DNA from: Platanthera guangdongensis
Taxonomy: Eukaryota; Streptophyta; Magnoliopsida; Asparagales; Orchidaceae
Length of the DNA: 64,000 nucleotides
Direction of reading: 5' to 3'
Assembly: GCA_039583875.1 (NCBI GenBank)
Contig: CM077164.1
Location: 71,021,628 to 71,085,627, forward strand
The notes beneath the pieces were generated by a model, which was not told where the DNA came from, made no database searches, and saw only the letters and a program-made list of their open reading frames with translations. Positions 11,021 to 22,263 of the stretch are shown in pieces. Position 1 is the first letter of the stretch; every line of letters begins with the position of its first letter. The position numbers were made by a program, and so were the translations under genes.

Positions 11021-14000
11021 AACGGAGATTGCCGATTCATATTCTGGAAACCTTATATCTAGGTTTTCTTTGACCTCCATCCCGCGCTTTCAGTTCCTGT
11101 GCTCTTGATCGCCGTTTTCTCTGTCTCTCTTGAAGGTCATCAATGGCGATTCCAGCGAGCACCGTGGCTGCCATGAAATTCGACACCGGTTTTGACATGG
11201 ATTTTGATTCATTCCAACATTCTAACCCAATATTTCTCTACATTCTGGAACTACTAGAGGAACTTGGTCTCAAAGATTTTATGACCAGAAGGATTAAACT
11301 GCATGCAACTGAAATTCGAGAATGGGTATACACTTCGTCAGTTTCTGAGGAAAATGTTCTGACAGGCAATATCAGGAGTAATGCTGTCTCTCTATCTCCC
11401 GCCGTTCTTTCTGAAATTTTTGGGTTGGTAAATGGAGAAGATGACATGGATATGGATTCTGAAGAATACAGTTTGATGCTAAAGTTGATGGGGTTTTCTG
11501 GAAGCAACCCTAACAAGTTGTTAAAGAAACAACTGTCTGCCGCCTACCAGTTCTTGGCGGATATTGTAGGAAAAGTACTGATGGGCAAGCACACCGCACA
11601 CGACTACATAACCAGACATCAATTTCTTGTCATGTGCGCGTGGTGAATAAGCGTCATGTTGACTGGAGCAAGAACCTTTTTGAATTGATCAAGAAGAAGA
11701 ACAACAAGAAAGAGGTTTGTTTTGGAAGAATCTTGGGGATATTTCTTCAAGAAAAGGCTGGTGAATTCATGGTCTCCCCGACCATCTTCATCAATGACAG
11801 CAAGCGCCTCACATACGCTTTGTTTGGCAGATGGGAGAGGATGATCTCCAAGCCATCCCAGGCTTCCTCCTCTTCCATCCCTGCTTTTGAGAGCACCAGG
11901 GCTGTGAAGGCCACTCCCCACCCTACAGAAGAGGTTATTCCATCTCCACACCCTCTTCCATCACCCCAATCACACCAACATTCTCATGTTCCTACTCCTC
12001 CTCCATCTCGACCTCTTGATATCCTTGATAGTCCATCCACCCCCATCCAATAGAATCCACACCAAACTCCTCCATCATCACCTCTTCCACCTCACCTATC
12101 TACCATCCCACATTTTCATATACCTTCCCCTTCTCCTCCTCCACCAGATACCACCATAACAGATGCAATTCCACCTCTATCCCCTCCATCTGTTCCCCTC
12201 CCTTCATCTACTTCTCTACCTTCAACATCAACTGTCTCTCCATCGTTGGACTCCTCAACTGTATCTACCATTATATCCCTGCTCACTCCCATCATCAAAT
12301 CTCTCATCACAGAGGCCATTACATCTCTTGTGACTTCTATTAATTCTTTATCTACCAACGTGTCTCTTCTCTCTGCTGCCCCTCTTTATTTAGGGGCCTG
12401 GCTCCAGGTTCTCCTGAACCCAGGCAGGGGGAGATGCTCAGTGATGAAGCAGCAGCAGTAGATACAGCAGCAGTTCCTTCTACAGCAAGTGCAGATGCAG
12501 ATGCAGAAATTTTGTCAGATTTTTATTCTGATTTGATTGAATTGAGTCATTTTATGGAAACTGACATTGATTTAGATGAGTCAGTTCCAGAGCAAATAAA
12601 ATCTGTTGGTGATTTCCATTTAAATCCCACAGTTAATTTGACTGTTTTGTTGAGAAATTTTGATACTATATATATGCAATCTCTTCCAGAAGACTTTACT
12701 AAGCCATAGTTGGCTATTGTACCCTATTCATCTCCAATAAGTCCAGCAGTTGCTAAGCAACTCTGTGATAGTTTTGCTCTTCCAGTTGTTGCTCCAACAT
12801 CTACAGTTATTCCAGAAGATGTCTCAGTACCAGTTTTTGTTATGGATGACTCTCCTATGCTAGATTTGGATGAGCTAATCCTGGCTGATATTGTAGAGGA
12901 AAATAAGGCAGCAGCTGAAAGCTCTGTCCCTACCATTTCCGATTACTGTACAGTCTCCTCCTCAACTGCTTCTGAAACTCCAGTTGTTGAAACTTCAACT
13001 TCTGCCCCTCCTCCAGAAAAGACTGCTTTTGATGATAAAACTCTGAAAGCATTGGATGCTTTGTATGATAACCCTCAGGGTTCTGATAGTGATGATGAAG
13101 ATGATGTTGATGATGATTCAGATGAAGAAGCTTCCAAGAATAAGAAGAAAATGCTGTCAAAGAAAAGAAAGACTCCTCCTCCTCTAGCTCCTAAGCCCAA
13201 TCCCACTGCTAACACCCCTTATTACATTTTGCACAATGTTACTCCTTATAAGGGAATGCCTGCATGGATGTGGTTAACCAAGAACCAGCAGAAGGATAGG
13301 AAAAGAAGTAGGAGATATTCTCATCCTCCAGTTCACAGATATAGAAAGGATCCACCTCCTCCTCCTCCTCCTCCAGCAGCTGGTGCCACTAGCTCTAGCT
13401 CTCAGAGATCTGCCCCCATGCAAACCTATCAGAGACAGTCAGGGAGATCCTCTAGAAGCAGCCAGTAGAGGCAACCATCCTCAGGAAATCAACATCAGCG
13501 GCAACAATCTCAGCAGCAGCAACAAATATCTGAAGAACAGAAAGCTGAGAGTCCTAAAAGGCCATACTATCCTCCTATTCCATTTGAAGATCCTGAAACT
13601 GCAAATACTGCTAAAATGGCAAGATTCCAGGAGCTAATTGGCATATCTTTGATCAATAAAGCAAAGGCTGAAGAAAAAGACACATCAGGTTTAACAACAA
13701 TGTCAAAGTACAGAAAAGAAGAATTAAAAAGGTTTGACAAAGACAACAAACTCTTCAATGTTAATGATTATATGAAGCTCCATCCAAAAGCAGTTTTTGT
13801 TGGAGTTACCATTGTGATCTGGAAGTGATCAAACGTGTAATCTCATTGCCAACGCGATATGAGCCTGCAGGGTCGCACATAAGAGATGTGGAGAAGTTGG
13901 ATAATTGACTGTGTTGGTAAAGATTGCCAATCACCGACCTGAATGGGGTTGTGGGCAAAGTGTTGCCTTGAAGGATCGTCGGGTTGGGCAAATGTTGCAT

Positions 14001-14029
14001 TGGAGGGCTGGTAAGATTGTCATCCGAGG

Positions 14030-14345
14030 GTCGATAGCATTCGTCGTGAATCGTCTTTCTGATTCCCGCCGATCGATGAGAATCATCTCTTTGATTCTCG
14101 CCGATCGACGAGAATCGTCGAGAATCAATATGTTGATTCTCGACGATCGACGACTTCGACATGTATCGTCAACCGCGGCTCGACGGTCGACAAGATTCGA
14201 CGTGTATCGTCAAGTGAAGCTCGACGATCGGCGAGAATCGTCGAGTATTGTACTCTGATTCTCGCCGATCCATGATGATGCTCGCCGATCGATTCTCGTC
14301 GATTCTCGCCGACTCTCGCCGATTGATACTCGCCGATTCTGAACC
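14030..14345. repeat. CTCGCCGATCGACGAG motif array in N LTR
   Basis: Repeated GATTCTCGCCGATCGACGAG and shorter variants occur in both orientations, many forming inverted repeats such as GAGAATCAA-TATG-TTGATTCTC. The copy in the 3' LTR is at about 21060-21355. The array ends just upstream of the TATA region. Confidence 0.8.
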
Positions 14346-14385
14346 TTATTCTTGGGTGGTCTGCGGATAGCGATAAGCCTAGGTT

Positions 14386-14408
14386 TATTTATACCTTTGG
14401 TATAAATA
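14386..14408. promoter_or_regulatory. Palindromic TATA region of N LTR
   Basis: TATTTATACC-TTT-GGTATAAATA is a perfect 10-bp inverted repeat around a 3-nt loop, so a TATA box (TATAAATA) is present on both strands. The identical sequence is at 21396-21418 in the 3' LTR. The + strand box suits the element promoter. Confidence 0.75.
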
Positions 14409-14921
14409 CAACACTTAGGGTTTTCGGGTACTTGCTGGATTTTCTCCTGTAGCGAATCGAACCCGACGGAAGAGTTCCGCTCGTTCGCTCTGCCGATCCC
14501 GATTCCCGCCGCCAGAAGAGTTCCGCCGCCGTGTTCGCTCCGTCGACCTCCTCTCTCCAGCGACTGTCGCTGGTGCTGCTCTTCCTGGTGCGGACCTAGC
14601 AGTCCGTGGATTAGCAGAGGTGCGGTCTTCTCCTTCCCGATAATCCGTGCGACGGATAGATCGGCGTTCTCCCGCTCGTGTGGACTTCTGCAGAAATGTG
14701 GACATTATTCCACGTAGAACTCGCCGCTAGCAGGAAGAAGAAATTTGGAGCATCTTCGTTGAGTTGTGACTCAACGCCACCGAGGTAATTTTTGCCTAGT
14801 TTTTGCTAACTTCTTGATTCAACGTTCATAGCCCGATCCACATCTCTTTGGGTTTTTCTTGATGTTTATTTTTCTGCTGCGTGCACAAGCATTGTGCCAT
14901 CCTCATAGAGAAACCCAACAG

Positions 14922-14933
14922 TGGTATCAGAGC
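14922..14933 (+). promoter_or_regulatory. Element N primer-binding site (tRNA-Met type)
   Basis: TGGTATCAGAGC begins one base after the LTR and is an exact complement of the initiator tRNA-Met 3' end. Confidence 0.95.
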
Positions 14934-15900
14934 TAGGTTTCGGCCATGATCGTTGTTTTGGAAGTTTTGTTATTCCAGTGCGTGTAAACCTAGAGATTTA
15001 GAAGTGTTCTAAATGTCTAGATTTAGTCTTGGTTCCCCGCCAAGAACCTCTGGAATTTTGTGGAATTTCTAAGTGTTAGAAATTGTTGTCTCCTTAACAG
15101 TAACCATCCCTCGAGTATGTTTTAGATTATGAATCCAACATAGAGAGATGAGCTTGTCTACTGCTTTAAGTTGAGTTGTCTTCGCCTTTGTCCAATGCAT
15201 GTAAGTCTGAGGATTTGGAAATTTCCAGATGTTTAGATTTAGCCCTTCCTTCTATCAATTGTTGATGGTGTTAGGATGTGCACATAAGGGATGCATGTGG
15301 TTTAAAATTGTTTTTCTTTGGATGTGCACATTGATCAAATGTTGATCATGGTTAAATGTTAACCTATAATTGAAAAATCCCTTCATCTAATATTAAGTGT
15401 TCGGATGCCTTCCGATGGATGACACTCTTCCTGCCTCGATCGATGAAGTGTGGGCTTGCCAAAGCAAGGTGCATTAATCTATCTTGGTAAGGGTGCGAGC
15501 GGATAATTGTGATATCCCACTGTCGACATCGGGTCATACTTAACTAGGTGACCTCAAAGGTTGAGTGCCTAGAGGCATAGGGTTGGCATGCACCATATGA
15601 TGGATGCGAATAAGGAGTTATTCACCAACCATACAAGAATTGCATGAGGATGAAATTGGCAAGCGTTGCCTACCTAAATAACCGCATCGTGAGAGGAACG
15701 CCAAAGCGGACTCATAGTGTTGGTGAAATACGGATCTTGTCCACTAAGAAAGTAGCTCGCATGAACTCTCCGAATTGTTAGTGAGGGCTATCATTTCGAA
15801 TAAAATAGTGGGAGTATTTTTAATTGAAGTCCAAATTAAAATAAATTGTATTTGGAACTTTGGTACTGATTTTATTCTGCATAAGTTCTTGTAGAATTCC
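14934..15900 (+). other. Element N untranslated leader
   Basis: This ~970-bp stretch between primer site and gag has several short ATG-started frames but no long ORF. Packaging signals would be expected here; I cannot point to one. Confidence 0.6.
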
Positions 15901-18900
15901 ATGGCAAGTGTTTCACACTCCACGTTGTCTCTGAGTGCCATCCTTGAGAAGGATAAGCTCAGTAGGACAAATTACATGGACTGGTACAGGAACCTGAGAA
16001 TTGTTCTCAGGCAAGAGCAAAAGCTCTATGTCTTGGAAGAAGAAGCCCCCGAGGTGCCGACCGGGAACTCTTCCCGTGCTGAGAAAGATACTTATAAGAA
16101 GTATACTGACGATGCTTTAGATGTCGAATGGCTTATGCTTGCCACTATGAACTCTGAGCTTCAGAAGCAACATGAGAACATGGGGTGCAAGGAGATTGAC
16201 GAGCATCTCAAGAAAATGTTTCAAGGGCAGGCTCGTCAAGAGAGGTTTGACATCACAAAAGCGTTGTTTCAGTGCAAGACGGGAGTTCGAGACTCAGTAG
16301 GGACTCACGAACTCAAGATGATTGGGTATATAGAGAACCTTGAAAGGTTGGGTTTTCCTCTTGGTCAAGAGTTGGCCACGGATCTGATCCTGCAATCGTT
16401 TCCGGACAGTTATGAGCAGTTTGTCTTGAACTACAATATGAATGAAATAGACAAGACACTGCCCGAACTCCTAGGCATGTTGAGAACTGCCGAAATCAAC
16501 ATGAAGAAGGCCAAGCCTGCCAGCCCCATACTGATGGTGCATAAGGGCAAGGGCAAGGCCAAGGGTTCTAAGAAGACGAAGGTAAGACCTAAGTCATTTC
16601 TTGAGCCCAAGTATTCTGCACTGATGAAGAAGAAAAGCACAGTGAAGGAAGGGAAATGCCACCACTGTGGCAAGGCTGGTCATTGGAGGAGGAACTGTCC
16701 TTCGTACATTGAGGGTCTGCAGAAATTGAGGGGAGGTATGACTTCCGCTTCAAATGTTTACGTTATAGAGATAAACCTTTCTGCTCCTTCATCTTGGGTA
16801 TTGGATACCAGATGTGGTTCTCACATTTGTACAAATGTGCAGGAACTGGGAAGGAGAAGATTGCTGAGTAAAGGGGAGGTGGACCTCCGCGTCGGCAATG
16901 GAGCAAGAGTTGCTGCTTTAGCCGTAGGGGTTTATCGTCTTTCTTTGCCCAGTGGGCTTGTAATAGAACTTGATAATTGTTATTTCATTCCGGCCATAAC
17001 TAAAAACATTATATCTATTTCATGTTTGGACATGATTGAATTTTCTTTTATAATTAAGAACAACTGTTGTTCTATATTTAAGAATGATGTTTGTTATGCT
17101 GTAGCCCAATTGTTTAATGGTCTTTATGTTTTGAACTTGGACCATCTGATCTGTAATGTAGAAAATAATAAAAGACTAAGAACAAATGACTCAAACCCTA
17201 CGTATCTCTGGCATTGTCATTTGGGGCATATCAACGAGAAGCGCATATCCAAGCTCCATAGAGATGGACTTTTGGACTCATTTGATTATGAATCATTTGA
17301 GCAATGCGAGTCTTGTTTGTTAGGCAAGATGACTAAAGCTCCTTTCACTGGTTATACTGAGAGGGCTGAGGATCTCTTGGGTGTTGTACATAGTGATGTA
17401 TGCGGACCCATGAGTTCCATGGCTAGAGGTGGGTATTTCTACTTTGTTACATTTACTGATGATTTCAGTAGATACAGATATGTGTATCTTATGAAGTGCA
17501 AATCCGAGACCTTTGAAAAGTTAAAAGAGTTCAAGAATGAAGTAGAAAACCAGCTGGGTAAAAGGGTTAAAGCACTCCGATCTGATCGAGGTGGCGAATA
17601 CCTGAGTCATGAGTTCCGTGATCATCTGAAAGAGTGTGGTATTGTATCACAACTCACTCCACCTAGAACACCACAACATAATGGTGTGTCTGAGAGGAGA
17701 AATCGTACTCTGTTAGCCATGGTACGTTCGATGATGAGTCATGCAGACTTGCCTGTTTCCTTTTGGGGTTTTGCTTTAGAGACTGCTGCAATGACATTGA
17801 ATCGCGCTCCAACTAAAACGGTTCTGAAGACACCATATGAGATATGGATTGGGAAGCGTCCTAGTATGTCGTTCATTAAAATTTGGGGCTGTGAGGCATA
17901 CGTGAGACGTCAAATGCCTGACAAGATGGAACCCAAATCGGATAAATGTTATCTGGTGGGATATCCTAAGGAAACGAAAGGGTATTACTTTTACCTACCG
18001 TCTGAGGGCAAAGTGTTTGTCGCAAGGACTGGTGTCTTCTTGGAGAAAGAGTTCTTATCAAGAAAGACTGAAAAGGTAGAGCTTGAAGAAGTTCAAGAAC
18101 CACATGTAGTGAATGAATCGGAATTGGATTCTGAGACAGGACTACAAGATGTTGTAGCTAGAGAACCTGCTCAGGGAACACAAGTCCTACGTAGATCTGG
18201 TAGACCGAGGTTTGAGCCTGAGAGATATGGATTTCTCGTGTCTCAAATAGGTAATGTGTTGCTTATGGATCATGATGATGAGCCAGCAACCTACCATAAG
18301 GCTATGAATGGACCGGACTCCGACAAATAGCTTGAGGCTATGAAATCCGAAATGGACTCCATGTATGCAAACCAAGTTTGGAACTTGGTGGAACCACCTG
18401 AAGGGGTACGACCCATAGGGTGCAAGTGGGTCTTCAAGAAGAAGACCGACATGGATGGGAATGTACAGACATTCAAAGGGAGACTGGTGGCTAAGGGTTT
18501 CAAGCAAATTCATGGTATTGACTATGATGAGACCTTTTCCCCTGTTGCCATGGTAAAGTCCATTAGGATATTGCTTGCTATTGCTGCGTATTATGACTAC
18601 GAGATCTGGCAGATGGATGTCAAAATGGCTTTCCTTAATGGAAACCTCCTTGAGGAAGTGTACATGACACAACCCGAGGGTTTTGTATCCCCAGATGAAG
18701 CCACTAAAATATGCAAGCTGAATAAGTCCATTTATGGACTGAAACAGGCCTCTCGAAGTTGGAATCTTCGTTTTGATGAGAAAATCAAAGAGTTTGGTTT
18801 CATCAAGAATGAAGATGAGCCTTGTGTTTACAAGCGAATCAGTGGGAACATTGTTGTCTTCCTGATATTGTATGTAGATGACATACTGTTGATTGGGAAC

Positions 18901-19860
18901 GACATTCCTACCCTGAAAGTTGTTAAGAACAACCTAGGGAACTGCTTTTCAATGAAGGATTTGGGTGAAGTGACTTATATACTCGGTATTAAGATCTATA
19001 GAGATAGATCGAAGAAGTTGCTGGGTTTGACCCAGAGTACGTACATCAAAAAGGTGTTGAAGCGGTTCAACATGCTTGAGTCCAAGAAAGGATTTTTGCC
19101 CATGTCTCATGGTGTGAATCTCTCTAAGGACCAGTGTCCAAAGTCTTGTGAAGATAAGGACCGCATGAGGTTGATTCCATATGCTTCGACAATTGGATCA
19201 ATCATGTACGCGATGTTATGTACTCGACCCGATGTCTCCTTTGCTTTGAGCATGACTAGCAGGTATCAGTCAGACCCCGGTGAGTGTCACTGGATTGCAG
19301 TCAAGAATATCCTGAAGTACTTGAGAAGAACTAAGGATGTGTTCTTGGTGTATGGTGGAGAGGAAGATCTCGTTGTAAGTGGTTACACGGATGCTAGCTT
19401 CCAAACTGATCGAGACGACTCCAAGTCTCAGTCAGGTTTTATGTTTTGCCTGAATGGAGGAGCTGTGAGCTGGAAGAGTTCCAAGCAAGAGACAGTTGCT
19501 GATTCTACAACAGAGGCCGAGTATATCGCAACAGCTAATGCGGCAAAGGAGGCTGTATGGATTAGGAAATTCATCGGCGAGCTTGATGTAGTTCCTAGCA
19601 TTGTTGGTCCCATAGTTCTCTACTGTGATAACAATGGTGCAATTGCACAATCTAAGGAACCTAGATCTCATCAGCGCTCCAAGCACATACTTCGGCGGTT
19701 TCATCTTATTCGTGAGATTGTCGAACGAGGAGATGTAAACATTTGCAGAGTGCCGACTGAGGAGAATATTGCGGATCCACTGACAAAGCCTCTCGCGCAG
19801 AGAAAGCATGATGGTCATACTAGATCGATGGGTATACGATACCTAAATGATCAACTCTAG
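15901..19860 (+). CDS. gag-pol: Element N gag-pol polyprotein (one stop, protease mutated)
   Basis: One frame of 1,320 codons starts in a good context (CCATGGC). Order: gag (SAILEKDKLSRTNYMDWYRN near the N-terminus), CCHC zinc knuckle CHHCGKAGHWRRNC (~16657-16698), protease, integrase with D in HSDVCGP (~17392), D in RSDRGGEY (~17580) and E in GVSERRNR (~17686), reverse transcriptase with YVDDILLIG (~18868), and RNase H with YTDASF, STTEAEY and YCDNNGA. There are two lesions. Codon 810 (18328-18330) is TAG where Trp is usual. The protease active site reads LDTRCGS, so the catalytic D-T-G has Gly changed to Arg (GGA to AGA at 16810-16812). Both are G-to-A changes. The element is otherwise complete, so it was active until recently. 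I do not assign a copia lineage. Confidence 0.95.
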
Positions 19861-20827
19861 CGAGAATCTTGTGGGTTGCATGTAATCTTATATTTTGTTG
19901 GCTGTTTGTTCATATGATGAACTGTGTACCTAATTTTTCTCTTATAATTAATGGCAAGTTCTTTTATTATGTCTTTTTCTATATGATAGTTAAATGTTAA
20001 CATAATAGATACCCTTAGAATGTTCGCTTCCATGGGACATCAAGTACGTGACTTGAATGTGAGAGCCCATGATTTATTTGAAGCTTCATTCTTAAAGGTC
20101 CCTGGTCGAGTATCATCATAGAAGCTAAGGGTGATGATGGTACATGGAGACTAGCACGTGTGTTGACTGATGACCAGTTCTCACAGGTCATGATATTGTG
20201 ATATCAAGTCATCACGTGGGTACTTGTTAGTGAATAAGTTGTACTGGACAGACCCAACCTGAGACTACTCTGTGGATTGTCATCCAATCATGTCACGAGT
20301 AGGTCTCAATTGACAATGGTGTTGTGGTCCTTTGACCTGAAGTCACAGCATTCATCAAGTGAGGAAGAGCGTGTTTTGATGCCATCTAAAGTCCTCCTTG
20401 AGAAAGGTTGATGATAAGGGTGGTTGTTGGGCATGTTACGAATCATTTGGGTGTTTGTGTGTGAGCAGATATGGGATTTGTCCTCCTGTATGACAGGAGT
20501 TGCATCCATGGGCCCCTTGATGGAACTGGACTGAGAAATGCATGGCCATGCTTGGTTGAGTCAATATGTGATATTGGACTCACCATTCTCTGGAAGTCCG
20601 TCCTGGATCAAGAAACTTGGATTGAGCTATTACGAGGGTGACACGGTCCATGCCTCTAGTTCTTTCCGGATGTAAGGGACAAAGGGACAAAGACAACGCT
20701 GATACATTGGTCATATAGGCTTATGAGTTATGAACTCTTATTGCTTGGGGAGCAATGATGCATTGCTAGATGCCGCTCATTGTTTGTGAGGTTTTTGCTT
20801 TGATACTTTCGAGATCAAGTGGGAGTC
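19861..20827 (+). other. Element N 3' untranslated region and polypurine tract
   Basis: This ~950-bp noncoding stretch ends in the polypurine tract CAAGTGGGAG (20816-20825), two bases before the 3' LTR. That tract primes plus-strand DNA synthesis in copia elements. No ORF here is supported. Confidence 0.8.
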
Positions 20828-21931
20828 TGTTGGAGTTACCATAGTGATCTGGAAGTTATCAAACATGTAATCTCACTGCCAACGCGATATGAGCCTGCAG
20901 GGTCGCACATAAGAGATGTGGAGAAGTTGGATAATTGACTGTGTTGGTAATGGTTGCCAATCACCGACCTGAATGGGGTTGTGGGCAAAGTGTTGCCTTG
21001 AAGGATCGTCGGGTTGGGCAAATGTTGCATTGGAGGGCTGGTAAGATTGTCGTCCGAGGTTCGATAGCATTCGTCGCGAATCGTTTTTCTGATTCCCGCC
21101 GATCGACGAGAATCATCTCTTTGATTCTCGCCGATCGACGAGAATCATCGAGAATCAATATGTTGATTCTCTACGATCGACGACTTCGACATGTATCGTC
21201 GACCGCGGCTCGACGGTCGACAAAATTCGACATGTATCATCAAGTGAAGCTCGACGATCGACGAGAATCGTCGAGTATTGTATTCTGATTCTCGCCGATC
21301 GATTCTCGTCGATTCTCGCCGACTCTCGCCGATTGATACTCGCCGATTCTGAACCTTATTCTTGGGTGGTCTGCGGATAGCGATAAGCCTAGGTTTATTT
21401 ATACCTTTGGTATAAATACAACACTTAGGGTTTTCGGGTACTTGCTGGATTTTCTCCTGTAGCGAATCAAACCCGACGGAAGAGTTCCGCTCGTTCGCTC
21501 CGCCGATCCCGATTCCCGCCGCCGGAAGAGTTCCGCCGCCGTGTTCGCTCCGTCGACCTCCTCTTCTCCGGCGACTGTCGCTGGTGCTGCTCTTCCTGGC
21601 GCGTACCTAGCAGTCCGTGGATTAGCAGAGGTGCGGTCTTCTCCTTCCCGATAATCCGTGCGACGGATAGATCGGCGTTCTCCCGCTCGTGTGGACTTCT
21701 GCAGAAACGTGGACATTATTCCACGTAGAACTCGCCGCTAGCAGGAAGAAGAAATTTGGAGCATCTCCGTTGAGTTGTGACTCAACGCCACCGAGGTAAT
21801 TTTTGCCTAGTTTTTGCTAACTTCTTGATTCAACGTTCATAGCCCGATCCACATCTCTTTAGGTTTTTCTTGATGTTTATTTTTCCGCTGCGTGCACAAG
21901 CGTTGTGCCATCCTCATAGAGAAACCCAATA
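20828..21931 (+). repeat. Element N 3' LTR
   Basis: It starts TGTTGGAG and ends ACCCAATA, where the terminal CA has become TA. Matches to the 5' LTR run its whole length. The following GTTTT is the target duplication, after which the extra ORF of B resumes. Confidence 0.97.
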
Positions 21932-22083
21932 GTTTTACCCAGAGCTACATCACTGAAAATCATTGGGGCAGCTGACATGACTATGACTCAGACAGAGGCT
22001 TCAAATCCTGACAGAGAAATTATATTCAAAAAGCCTGGAGAGAAGACAACAGAAGACAAATCTATGCAGAAGAAGAAGAAGTA

Positions 22084-22263
22084 ATCTTTATTTTGTTTCA
22101 ATTTCTTTCTGCAATTTGTTTTCAAACTATGTCTTGTTTAAACAAAGCCTATGTATATATATTTGTTGCATGTGTTGGTAATTCTCTTCCAGATATATTT
22201 CTTTCTCTTGCTTTGTTTATCTGCTTTGTGTCTCTTAGCGACCTCACCCAAATAGGGGGAGAT
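22084..22263 (+). other. Element B 3' untranslated region and polypurine tract
   Basis: This T-rich noncoding segment follows the end of the extra ORF and finishes in the polypurine tract AATAGGGGGAGAT (22251-22263) directly against the LTR. Element A has the same tract at 28810-28822. Confidence 0.85.

Larger units (their letters stand above)
13798..14920 (+). repeat. Element N 5' LTR
   Basis: It starts TGTTGGAG and ends ACCCAACA, directly before GTGGTATCAGAGC. It carries an array of CTCGCCGATCGACGAG-like words at about 14030-14345 and a palindromic TATA region at 14386-14408. Relative to the 3' LTR it has about 20 extra bases near 14265-14290. Confidence 0.97.
13798..21931 (+). mobile_element. 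Element N: nearly intact Ty1/copia retrotransposon
   Basis: This is a full-length copia of 8,134 bp with LTRs of 1,123 and 1,104 bp. GTTTT is duplicated at 13793-13797 and 21932-21936. It has a tRNA-Met primer site, a ~980-bp leader, a single gag-pol ORF and a polypurine tract. By my count the LTRs differ at about 31 sites in ~1.1 kb, plus one ~20-bp and one 1-bp indel. At 1.3e-8 substitutions per site per year (a grass-based rate) that is roughly 1 million years. It is the innermost and youngest member of the nest. Confidence 0.97.
11143..22083 (+). pseudogene. Element B extra ORF (ORF3), split by element N
   Basis: The coding parts are 11143-13797 and 21937-22083; element N lies between. 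The start is ATGGCGATT. The first ~165 codons look like the plant transposon protein domain found in Sirevirus third ORFs. A frameshift near 11636, stops at ~12052 and ~12460, another frameshift, and stops at 12707-12709 and 13466-13468 break the rest. Later parts include a Pro/Ser-rich stretch (about 11930-12240), an acidic run followed by the Lys/Arg-rich word KKKMLSKKRK near 13140-13170, a run of eight Pro near 13350 and the conserved tail NVNDYMKLHPKAV, which continues after N as LPRATSL. I see no signal peptide or membrane segment, so an envelope role is not supported. A basic nuclear-type segment is visible. Confidence 0.7.

Noticed and set aside
14922..14935. tRNA gene fragment at TGGTATCAGAGC
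   Set aside because: It abuts an LTR and lacks the rest of a tRNA. It is the primer-binding site, as also at 5287 and 60570.
11143..22083. Envelope glycoprotein (retrovirus-like) for the extra ORF of B
   Set aside because: No signal peptide, membrane segment or cleavage motif is visible. The content is Pro/Ser-rich, acidic and basic-nuclear in type.
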